Source: an uncultured Ruminococcus sp. (GTDB taxonomy: Bacteria > Bacillota > Clostridia > Oscillospirales > Acutalibacteraceae). From it: a stretch of DNA of 64,000 nucleotides. The notes under the pieces were generated by a model. The model was given only the letters and a program-made list of their open reading frames with translations. It did not search any database and had not been told where the DNA came from. The DNA lies in NCBI GenBank assembly GCA_902762615.1, contig CACWOX010000009.1, positions 18,566 through 82,565 of the forward strand, read 5' to 3'. Below are positions 1 through 7,011 of this stretch, in pieces. The position numbers were made by a program, and so were the translations under genes. Numbering within the stretch: the stretch's first letter is position 1; each line of letters starts with the position of its first letter.

Positions 1-618
1 AGCAAGTCCCGCACCGGCAACGCCCATCTTCAGCACGAATATAAAGAGCGGGTCGAGCGCGACATTCAGCAGTCCGCCGAAGGTAATGCCTATCATGGCA
101 AATGCCGCCTTGCCCTCGTAGCGGAGGATATTGTTCATCACAAAGCTGACCGACATCAGCGGAGCGGCTGCCAGAATATACCGCGCATATTCTGTGGCGT
201 AAGGAAGTATGGTGTCGGTGCTACCCAGCAGATACATCAGCGGTGTGATGAATATTTCACCCAGCACGGCAATGGTTCCGCTGATGATCAGCGCGGCAAA
301 GAAGGCGGAGGAAGCGATTTTCTTAGCGCGTTCAACATCCTTTGCCCCGAGGCTGAGACTCACCAGACTGCCCGAACCGTGACCTATCATGAAGCCGAAC
401 GCCTGAATAATCGCCATCAGAGCGAATACGATTCCCACGGCGCCGCTTGCGCTGGTGCCTATGCTGCTGACAAAGTAGGTGTCGGCAATGTTGTAGATAT
501 TGCTCACAAGCATGCTGATGACCGTCGGGACCGAAAGACTCAGAACCAGATGTGTAACAGGCGTCTGTGTCATTTTTATAAATTGCTGCTCGGCTTTTTC
601 CGAATGATTCTTATTCAT
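1..618 (-). CDS. MATE family efflux transporter (N-terminal part)
   Basis: Minus-strand reading frame open from an ATG at 618 to the window edge, so only about 206 N-terminal residues are visible and the C-terminus is missing. The protein is hydrophobic with several membrane helices. After a short polar N-terminus it carries the family-like stretch around LSLSVPTVISML and NIADTYFVSSIG, typical of multidrug and toxin extrusion (MATE) transporters, which use Na+ or H+ gradients to export small molecules. An AAAGG lies about a dozen bases upstream of the start; nearer ATG codons are followed at once by a stop. It is divergent from the sigma factor gene. The substrate cannot be read from sequence. 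Confidence 0.85.
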   Translation of the reverse strand, partial: MNKNHSEKAEQQFIKMTQTPVTHLVLSLSVPTVISMLVSNIYNIADTYFVSSIGTSASGAVGIVFALMAIIQAFGFMIGHGSGSLVSLSLGAKDVERAKKIASSAFFAALIISGTIAVLGEIFITPLMYLLGSTDTILPYATEYARYILAAAPLMSVSFVMNNILRYEGKAAFAMIGITFGGLLNVALDPLFIFVLKMGVAGAGLA

Positions 619-655
619 ATCTCATCATGACCTTTACATTATACTGTATTTTAAT

Positions 656-684
656 ATTGTATCACTTTTTTGCAAATAATTCAA
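656..684 (-). promoter_or_regulatory. Predicted promoter for the MATE gene
   Basis: Read on the minus strand: TTGAAT (679-684), a 17-base spacer and TACAAT (656-661), placing the transcript start about 30 bases before the ATG at 618. A second TATAAT (638-643) has no good -35 partner. Confidence 0.5.
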
Positions 685-708
685 TTGAAAGTATGAATAA
701 GATAATTT

Positions 709-736
709 TTGATTTTTAAGAACCAAGGTGTATAAT
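709..736 (+). promoter_or_regulatory. Predicted promoter for the sigma factor operon
   Basis: TTGATT (709-714), a 16-base spacer and TATAAT (731-736), about 100 bases before the sigma factor start. The -10 is perfect and the -35 partial. Confidence 0.45.
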
Positions 737-843
737 AAGACCAGTCAAAGACCAAATCAATCTGATCAAGCAGGATTATCGTAAAAAATAAGTGTTTTAT
801 GCTCTTCATACGAATAACAGATGTAAGGAGGTGAGCGCCGCTT

Positions 844-1404
844 ATGGATAACGCCGAAAGCAGCTACCGTCGCTTTGCTGCGGGTGACGGTAAGGCGTTT
901 GACGAAATTCTTGATGCATACAACGAAAGCCTCATATTCTTCATCAGGCGATACGTGCACAGCCTCGACGTTGCCGAGGATATTGCCGAAGATTGCTTTG
1001 TGGAGCTGATCGTGAATCCCCGCAGATACAATTTCAAAGTGAGCCTTAAAACCTACCTCTTTACCATCGCACGCAATAAAGCGGTGGATTACATACGCCA
1101 CAATGCCGTGCTGGAGCTTTCTCCGCTGGACGAGCATATTCATAAAAGCGCAGAGTACATCGGCTTTGAGCAACGGGTACTGAACGACGAAAAACGAAAA
1201 GCGGTCAACCGCGCGGTGGAAAGCCTTTGCGACGACATGAGAACCGCCGTTCACCTCATTTATTTTGAGCAAATGTCCTATGAAGAAACGGCAAGGATTA
1301 TGCATAAGAACCGCAAGCAGATAGAAAATCTCGCCTACCGAGCGAGAAAGCAACTCAGGCAAATTCTCACAGAAGAGGGGTGGAACGATGAAGACCAGGG
1401 CTGA
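844..1404 (+). CDS. ECF-type RNA polymerase sigma factor
   Basis: 186 residues, the usual size of an extracytoplasmic-function sigma factor. Region 2 covers roughly residues 12-75 (it includes DVAEDIAEDCFVELI and the TFTIARNKAVDY-like block reading FTIARNKAVDYIR). Region 4 covers about 120-175, a helix-turn-helix with MSYEETARIMHKNRKQIENL. It would direct RNA polymerase to a small regulon on an envelope or nutrient signal. A strong AAGGAGGTGAG precedes the ATG. The next gene overlaps its end by 17 bases, as is common for sigma/anti-sigma pairs. The target promoter is not identified; the serpin two genes downstream is a plausible member of the regulon by inference. Confidence 0.9.
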   Translation: MDNAESSYRRFAAGDGKAFDEILDAYNESLIFFIRRYVHSLDVAEDIAEDCFVELIVNPRRYNFKVSLKTYLFTIARNKAVDYIRHNAVLELSPLDEHIHKSAEYIGFEQRVLNDEKRKAVNRAVESLCDDMRTAVHLIYFEQMSYEETARIMHKNRKQIENLAYRARKQLRQILTEEGWNDEDQG

Positions 1405-1981
1405 AACCAAGGGGAGCATATTGAATAAAAGCCGCCTGATTAAGACGCAGCGCATAAGGCGGCTGCACCAACTGGCAGTTTCATCGGGAGCGGCATGTGC
1501 CGCGGCAATATGCCTGTGGACGGCAGCTTCGGCAGCCACAAGGATAAAAAAAGCGCCTTCGGAGCTTGTCACAGGCGGGTATTCCGCGGACAGCTTCACC
1601 GGAGACGCGATGAAAGGAGATAAATATAACGAGTTAGGCAATGTTTACAACAGCAGGTATTTATACCCCGACAGCATGACGATTCAAACGCAGTCAGGTT
1701 CAGAAAAGACAATTGCGCTTTTCCCTGACAAAGAGCCGGATATGGAATACATCGACCGTCTTTGCAACTGGCTCTCAGATGTAAATACAACCTCCGACGC
1801 AGAAAAAGGCATGAGCAGAGATACGGTCTACATTGTGAAACGAACCTACGGCGGATCGGTCACAGCGGCATACATCTGCGGCAGCGCGATAAAATTTGAC
1901 GACGGCGAGTGGCTGACAATGGATCAAGCCGACGCGGAGGCATTTCAAACAATAATACAGAATATTTACCAAAGGAACTGA
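1388..1981 (+). CDS. Single-pass membrane protein, candidate anti-sigma partner
   Basis: 197 residues. A short basic cytoplasmic segment (about 1-26) is followed by one hydrophobic helix (about 27-50, SSGAACAAAICLWTAASAA) and an extracellular domain of about 145 residues that I do not recognise. The start overlaps the sigma factor gene by 17 bases and has GAGGGG as ribosome binding site, so the two are translationally coupled. Position and topology suggest it binds or senses for the sigma factor, but no zinc anti-sigma motif (HxxxCxxC) is visible in the short N-terminus, so this role is inference only. The serpin gene follows after 15 bases. Confidence 0.7.
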   Translation: MKTRAETKGSILNKSRLIKTQRIRRLHQLAVSSGAACAAAICLWTAASAATRIKKAPSELVTGGYSADSFTGDAMKGDKYNELGNVYNSRYLYPDSMTIQTQSGSEKTIALFPDKEPDMEYIDRLCNWLSDVNTTSDAEKGMSRDTVYIVKRTYGGSVTAAYICGSAIKFDDGEWLTMDQADAEAFQTIIQNIYQRN

Positions 1982-1996
1982 AAGGAGAAATTCATC

Positions 1997-3301
1997 ATGA
2001 AACAAACAATGAAACGCGCCGTCTGCGCCATGCTTTCGTCAGCAATGCTGCTGAGTGTGTGCGCCTGCGGAGGCAAAAGCAGCGGTCTTTCCAGCGGCAC
2101 CACCGACCTGATGGCAAATGTAAAGCCGTCGACCAACGCGCTTTCGTTTAAAAAGGACGACGAGCTGGAGCAGACCTTTGCGTTTGAGTACAGGTCATTC
2201 GCGTTCCGGCTTTTTAATCAGTGCGCCAAAAAGGGCACGTCCAAGCAAAACACGCTGGTTTCGCCGCTGTCGGTGATGACCGCGCTGGCAATGACTGCCA
2301 ACGGCGCAAAGGAGCATACCCTTTACGAGATGATGGACACGATGTACGGCGGAACGATGTCTCTGGACAGCGTGCGTCCTCTGGACCTTTCCCAGTTCAA
2401 TCAGTATCTCGGCGCGTACATCGGCAGCCTTCCGAGCGACCAAAAGGCAAAGCTCGCGTCAGCCAATTCCATATGGATAAAAGACGGGGCGCTTGACGTA
2501 AAGAAGGATTTTTTGCAGACCAACGCCGACTACTACAGCGCGGATATTTTCCAATCGAAATTTGATAAAAAAACGCTTGCCGACATCAACAAATGGGTGT
2601 CGGACAACACCGACGGCATGATTCCCCAAATTCTCGATAAAATACCTGCTAATGCGGTGATGTACCTCATCAACGCGCTTTCCTTTGAGGCGGAATGGAA
2701 GGAAATCTACCGCGAGGATCAGGTATTTGAGGGTGAATTCACCGACATCGGCGGCAAAACAAAGACGGTTTCCATGATGGGTTCGACAGAGAACGGCTAT
2801 CTCGACGACGGCAAGGCAAAAGGCTTCATCAAACCGTATTCGTCGGGCTACAGCTTCGTTGCGATGGTGCCGAATGAAGATGTGCCACTTGACGAATACG
2901 TTGCAATAATGCAGCACCTCGGAGTCATCGAACAGATAAAGAACGGCGACCGCAAGCCTGTGCTGGTGAGCATGCCGAAATTCAGCGCGGAATATTCAAC
3001 CGAGTTAAACGACGTGCTCAGAGCTATGGGAATGAACGACGCCCTTGCCCCGGACAAAGCCGATTTTTCTGGAATGGCTGATGTGAAAAAGGGCGAGCTT
3101 TATATTAACCGCGTGATTCACAAGACAGCCATTCAGGTGGACGAACGCGGCACCAAAGCCGGCGCTGCCACAGCCGTGGAGATGAGAACCAAGGGAGCGC
3201 TGATGAATTCGGTTTATCTCAACCGCCCGTTTGTCTATATGATCATCGACAACCAGAGCAGCCTGCCGATATTCATCGGTCAGGTGACGCATATTGATTA
3301 A
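1997..3301 (+). CDS. Serpin-family proteinase inhibitor, lipoprotein
   Basis: 434 residues. A signal peptide ends in a lipobox (VCAC, lipid anchor probably Cys24), so the protein should sit on the outer face of the membrane. The remainder matches the serpin fold over its full length (NTLVSPLSVMTALAMTANGA near the N-terminus). The reactive-centre hinge is at about 383-392 (ERGTKAGAAT) with small residues at P12-P9, as required for an inhibitory serpin. Counting 17 residues from the hinge Glu puts P1 at Lys399 or next to it, which would suit a trypsin-like target. Bacterial serpins (siropins) of the gut species Eubacterium siraeum inhibit host elastases. It is third in the operon with the sigma factor; its stop overlaps the convergent gene at 3298. 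Confidence 0.93.
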   Translation: MKQTMKRAVCAMLSSAMLLSVCACGGKSSGLSSGTTDLMANVKPSTNALSFKKDDELEQTFAFEYRSFAFRLFNQCAKKGTSKQNTLVSPLSVMTALAMTANGAKEHTLYEMMDTMYGGTMSLDSVRPLDLSQFNQYLGAYIGSLPSDQKAKLASANSIWIKDGALDVKKDFLQTNADYYSADIFQSKFDKKTLADINKWVSDNTDGMIPQILDKIPANAVMYLINALSFEAEWKEIYREDQVFEGEFTDIGGKTKTVSMMGSTENGYLDDGKAKGFIKPYSSGYSFVAMVPNEDVPLDEYVAIMQHLGVIEQIKNGDRKPVLVSMPKFSAEYSTELNDVLRAMGMNDALAPDKADFSGMADVKKGELYINRVIHKTAIQVDERGTKAGAATAVEMRTKGALMNSVYLNRPFVYMIIDNQSSLPIFIGQVTHID

Positions 3302-3444
3302 TCTGACTTTTTATTCGTGCAATTTCTCCCGCATTGGGAGCAGCAACCGGAGCAGCCTGCGCTTTTGTTTCTGCAAATATGTACAACCGCTGCCGCCACG
3401 CATATTCCCACGACTGCCAGAATCAGAAAATCCCATATATTCAT
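3298..3444 (-). CDS. FeoB-associated Cys-rich membrane protein
   Basis: 48 residues from the ATG at 3444, which has AAGGAG directly before it; upstream in-frame starts lie inside feoB. One membrane helix (about 4-24) is followed by a tail with six cysteines (CSGCC, CGRNC), the pattern of the small Cys-rich proteins found behind feoB in Clostridia. It probably helps FeoB-mediated ferrous iron uptake, in a role like FeoC, though the mechanism is not established. It follows the FeoAB fusion gene by 13 bases. Its stop codon overlaps the serpin stop on the other strand. Confidence 0.85.
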   Translation of the reverse strand: MNIWDFLILAVVGICVAAAVVHICRNKSAGCSGCCSQCGRNCTNKKSD

Positions 3445-3457
3445 GTCAGGCTCCTTA

Positions 3458-5806
3458 TCAAATGCCAAAAGCAAGCGCAATCAGTCTGACAATGAGAGCC
3501 GCGATCCACGCAATGCCGCATTGCCACAGCACCACCGAGATTGCCCATTTGGAACCCAATTCACGCTTGATGGAGGCAATGGCAGCCACACAGGGAGTGT
3601 ACAGCAGGCAGAATACCAGCAGGGAGGCTGCCGAAGCCGCGCTGATTGCCGCTTCAATGCCGCCCTGTGCGCCAAAGAGCACTTCCAGCACCGAGACGAC
3701 GCTTTCCTTTGCCATGAATCCGCTGATCAGAGAGGTGACGATTCTCCAGTCGCCGAGTCCCAGCGGCTTGAATATCGGAACCAGCAATCCTGATATGGCG
3801 GCTAAAATGCTGTCGTGAGAATCCGTCGCCGGATTTAGCCGGAAATCGAAGCTCTGCAAGAACCACACCACAATCGTCGCTATCAGAATGATCGAGAATG
3901 CCCTTTGCAGGAAATCCTTTGCCTTCTCCCACAACAGCTGCATTACGTTCCGGGGGCTTGGCAGACGGTAGTTGGGCAGCTCCATAACAAACGGAACCGC
4001 CTCGCCCTTAAAGAGCGTTTTCTTGAAGAGCAGAGCGACGATGATTCCCACGAATATGCCGATCACATACAGCAGCGTCATGACCGCGCCCCCGTAACGC
4101 GGGAAAAAGGCGTTCACAAAGAATGCGTAAATGGGCAGCTTGGCTGTGCAGGACATGAAGGGGGTGAGCAGTATGGTCATTTTGCGGTCGCGTTCACTCG
4201 GCAGCGTGCGGGTCGACATAACCGCCGGCACGGTGCAGCCGAAGCCTATCAGCATGGGGACAATGCTTCGCCCTGACAGACCGATCTTCCTCAGCAGCTT
4301 GTCCGTGAAAAACGCCACGCGTGCAATATATCCGCTGTCCTCAAGCAGCGACAGGAAGAAGAACATGGTCACTATGATCGGCAGGAAGCTCAGCACGCTT
4401 CCCACGCCTTCAAATATTCCGTTGATGACCAGATCGCGGATCACCGCATTGACATTTCCGGCGGTCATTGCCGAAGCCGCCCAGCCTTCCAGCGTGTCAA
4501 TGCCCGTCTCAAGCAATTCTTGCAGCCACGCGCCGATCACATTGAAGGTCAGGTAAAACACAAGTCCCATAATGGCTATGAATACCGGAATGGCGGTGTA
4601 CTTTCCGGTGAGTATGCTGTCAATCTTCTGACTGCGTATATGCTCCTTGCTCTCCTTTGGCTTTATGACGCACCTGTCGCAGACCTTTTGTATGTAGGCA
4701 AAGCGCATGTCGGCAATCGCCGCGCTGCGGTCGAGACCTCGCTCTTTTTCCATCTGAAGGACGATATGCTCTAATGTCTCCTTCTCGTTCTGATCGAGAC
4801 CGAGCTGACTCATGATCAGTTCGTCCCCCTCGATCAGCTTGCTTGCCGCAAACCGCACAGGAAGTCCGCTTCTTTCCGCGTGATCCTCGATCAGGTGAGT
4901 CACCGCGTGCAAGCCGCGATGCACCGCGCCGCCGCTGTGGTTGGAATTACAGAAGTCCTGCTGCAGCGGTTTTTCCTGATATTTGGCAATATGCAGGGCG
5001 TGCTTTACCAGCTCATCCACGCCCTCGTTCTTTGCCGCCGAGATGGGAACGACAGGCACGCCCAGCATGGCTTCCATGGCGTTGATATCCACCGTGCCGC
5101 CGTTGCCCCTCATTTCGTCCATCATATTCAGCGCGACCACCATCGGCACGTCGGTTTCGAGCAGCTGCATTGTCAGGTAAAGATTGCGCTCGATGTTGGT
5201 CGCGTCAACAATGTTGATAATGCCGTGGGGCTTTTCATTCAGCACGAAGTTGCGGGAGACAAGCTCCTCTCCGGAATACGGGGACATGGAATAGATGCCC
5301 GGAAGGTCGGTGATCACCGTATCCTCGTGTCCGCGAATGGCGCCGTCCTTCCTGTCCACCGTAACGCCCGGGAAGTTGCCGACATGCTGATTGGCTCCTG
5401 TCAGCTGATTGAAGAGCGTCGTCTTGCCGCTGTTCTGATTGCCCACCAGCGCAAATGTCATGACCGTTCCCTCGGGAAGCGGGTTGCCGCTGCCCTTGGG
5501 GTGGAATCTGCCGTCTTCGCCCAAACCGGGGTGGTCGATGGCTTTTTTCTTTTTGGCTGCGGATTTCTTCTCCGTTGGGCCGCTTATCGGCGTTACCGCA
5601 ATCTTATCCGCGTCGTCGAGCCGCAGGGTCAGCTCGTAGCCGTGAATTCTCAGCTCGACAGGGTCGCCCATCGGCGCGAATTTGATCACGGTGATTTCGG
5701 CTCCGGGAATCACGCCCATATCCAGAAAATGCTGGCGAAGCGCCCCTGTGCCGCCTACCTTTTCTATTTTGCCTGATTGTCCCTGTTTCAATTCCTTCAA
5801 TGTCAT
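3458..5806 (-). CDS. feoB: Ferrous iron transporter, FeoA-FeoB fusion
   Basis: 782 residues. An SH3-like FeoA domain (about 1-75) is joined by a lysine-rich linker (76-115) to a complete FeoB. The G domain has G1 GNQNSGKTT (122-130, in place of the usual GNPNxGKST), G3 DLPG (167-170), G4 NMMD (227-230) and G5 SAA (256-258). The membrane part carries the gate motifs, including GFGCTVPAVMSTRTL. It imports Fe2+ across the cytoplasmic membrane, driven or gated by GTP hydrolysis. It lies 28 bases behind the PHP phosphatase gene and 13 bases ahead of the Cys-rich helper, so all three are probably co-transcribed from the promoter at 6643-6671. Confidence 0.95.
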   Translation of the reverse strand: MTLKELKQGQSGKIEKVGGTGALRQHFLDMGVIPGAEITVIKFAPMGDPVELRIHGYELTLRLDDADKIAVTPISGPTEKKSAAKKKKAIDHPGLGEDGRFHPKGSGNPLPEGTVMTFALVGNQNSGKTTLFNQLTGANQHVGNFPGVTVDRKDGAIRGHEDTVITDLPGIYSMSPYSGEELVSRNFVLNEKPHGIINIVDATNIERNLYLTMQLLETDVPMVVALNMMDEMRGNGGTVDINAMEAMLGVPVVPISAAKNEGVDELVKHALHIAKYQEKPLQQDFCNSNHSGGAVHRGLHAVTHLIEDHAERSGLPVRFAASKLIEGDELIMSQLGLDQNEKETLEHIVLQMEKERGLDRSAAIADMRFAYIQKVCDRCVIKPKESKEHIRSQKIDSILTGKYTAIPVFIAIMGLVFYLTFNVIGAWLQELLETGIDTLEGWAASAMTAGNVNAVIRDLVINGIFEGVGSVLSFLPIIVTMFFFLSLLEDSGYIARVAFFTDKLLRKIGLSGRSIVPMLIGFGCTVPAVMSTRTLPSERDRKMTILLTPFMSCTAKLPIYAFFVNAFFPRYGGAVMTLLYVIGIFVGIIVALLFKKTLFKGEAVPFVMELPNYRLPSPRNVMQLLWEKAKDFLQRAFSIILIATIVVWFLQSFDFRLNPATDSHDSILAAISGLLVPIFKPLGLGDWRIVTSLISGFMAKESVVSVLEVLFGAQGGIEAAISAASAASLLVFCLLYTPCVAAIASIKRELGSKWAISVVLWQCGIAWIAALIVRLIALAFGI

Positions 5807-5834
5807 TTTATGTCACCTTACCGCTATTGTTTTT

Positions 5835-6608
5835 TCAGTCAATCGAATCTATTACATGCAAGCCCCAGTTTTTTGCGATGTCGCGGCACTTCTGCACGTC
5901 GCTGTCGTTCAGAAGCGCGGGATTGTGACAGTCGGCGCTGATCACCACCTTGGCTTTCGCCTCGGCGACCTTCTCCCAGAATTTGAAATGCGGGTACATG
6001 TAATGCATACCCAGCTCGTCATTGATAAGCCCTCTGCGCACGCCGTTGGCGTTGATTTCGAGCGGAATGTCATTCTTTACCGCGCTTTCCACGATGATGT
6101 CGGTCATTTTGTCCATGAATTTATCCCACGGCAGCCGGTTGACGCCCACTATATCGGGGTGAGCGAGCAACGAATAATAGCCCGTGTTGAGCGCTTCACT
6201 GACGCTGCGGGCATAATTGACACATTCCGCTGTTTCGGATATGGCAAAGGAGCTTTGCCAGTGACCGCTTATGTCGTAAAAATGCTGCCCCAGCACAAGA
6301 TATTCCACCCCGTACCCGTCGAGCAGTTCCTCGTAATACTTACGGTATTCGCGCAGATATTCGCTCTCAAAGCCAAGCAGGATCGGCAGCCTGTCGCCGT
6401 ATTTTTTCTGAGCGTCACGCACGTCGGTGATATAATCCCATATCTCGGCAAATTCCATGCGGTAGCCGTAATCATAATTCGGATAAGGCACATGATCGCT
6501 CATGCCCAGAATGTCAAAGCCCTCGGTAATCGCCTGCTGCACATAGTCCTCCACTGAGCCTTCCGCGTGCTTGCACAGCTCGCAGTGTGTGTGATAATTA
6601 GTAAGCAT
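5835..6608 (-). CDS. PHP-domain histidinol-phosphatase (HisJ/HisK type)
   Basis: 257 residues, the normal length for PHP-family histidinol-phosphate phosphatase, which removes phosphate from L-histidinol phosphate in histidine synthesis. Metal ligands expected for a trinuclear PHP site are visible: HTHCE (6-10), SDH (37-39), LAHPD in the middle, and SADCH near the C-terminus. No other his gene is in the window. It leads an operon into the FeoAB fusion, which is odd for a biosynthetic enzyme. A related PHP phosphoesterase of other specificity is possible. The start has GGAG about ten bases upstream. Confidence 0.85.
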   Translation of the reverse strand: MLTNYHTHCELCKHAEGSVEDYVQQAITEGFDILGMSDHVPYPNYDYGYRMEFAEIWDYITDVRDAQKKYGDRLPILLGFESEYLREYRKYYEELLDGYGVEYLVLGQHFYDISGHWQSSFAISETAECVNYARSVSEALNTGYYSLLAHPDIVGVNRLPWDKFMDKMTDIIVESAVKNDIPLEINANGVRRGLINDELGMHYMYPHFKFWEKVAEAKAKVVISADCHNPALLNDSDVQKCRDIAKNWGLHVIDSID

Positions 6609-6626
6609 TTTTTCCCTTTCTCCGTT

Positions 6627-6646
6627 TAATCAGTATAAACTGATTA
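6627..6646. promoter_or_regulatory. Perfect 20-bp palindrome, candidate operator of the feo region
   Basis: TAATCAGT-ATAA-ACTGATTA: two perfect 8-base arms around a 4-base centre. It overlaps the -10 and predicted transcript start of the minus-strand promoter driving the phosphatase-FeoAB operon, and lies in the divergent space before feoA. A metal-responsive repressor site is the obvious guess, but it does not match a Fur, PerR or DtxR consensus I know. Confidence 0.55.
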
Positions 6647-6671
6647 TAGCTTCCCGGCGCTGAATTTGCAA
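6643..6671 (-). promoter_or_regulatory. Predicted promoter of the phosphatase-FeoAB operon
   Basis: On the minus strand: TTGCAA (6666-6671), 17-base spacer, TATAAT (6643-6648). Transcription would begin near 6636, inside the palindrome. For the opposite strand a weaker TTGAAC (6680-6685) with TATATC (6702-6707, 16-base spacer) may serve feoA. Confidence 0.6.
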
Positions 6672-6747
6672 GTACTATATTGAACAATAATTAATCACAA
6701 TTATATCTCTGCCGCATATTCTGAAATCAGGAAAGGCGGTGTGAAAC

Positions 6748-7005
6748 ATGGACAATTCCGAGTGTGCATTGTGCGACCTGCGGGACGGCGAGTGCGGAAG
6801 GGTGCTGTCGGCAGGCGGCTGCCGGGAGCTTGGACGGCGGCTGCTCGACCTCGGCTTTGTGGAAGGCGCGTTTGTGAAGCGGCTCTTTGCGGCTCCTTCG
6901 GGCGACCCTGCGGCATACGGCATATGCGGCGCGGTCATTGCCCTGCGAGCTGACGACGCTTCGGGAATTGCCGTAAAAAAGACCTCTCCGCCGGAATTTT
7001 GGTGA
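6748..7005 (+). CDS. feoA: FeoA ferrous iron transport accessory protein
   Basis: 85 residues, the normal size of a stand-alone FeoA. The SH3-like domain shows CRELGRRLLDLGFVEGAFV, equivalent to the conserved L-x-x-LG-(F/I)-x-x-G segment. An N-terminal CxxC-like stretch (ECALCDL) precedes it. FeoA binds the G domain side of FeoB and supports Fe2+ import. GAAAGGCGGTG precedes the ATG. feoB starts 6 bases after its stop. This is the second FeoA of the window; the other is fused to FeoB at 3458-5806. Confidence 0.9.
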   Translation: MDNSECALCDLRDGECGRVLSAGGCRELGRRLLDLGFVEGAFVKRLFAAPSGDPAAYGICGAVIALRADDASGIAVKKTSPPEFW

Positions 7006-7011
7006 TGAATT

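Noticed and set aside
766..1641. Open frame of 291 codons opposite the sigma factor
   Set aside because: The plus strand encodes a clear sigma factor with a strong ribosome binding site; the minus frame has no motifs.
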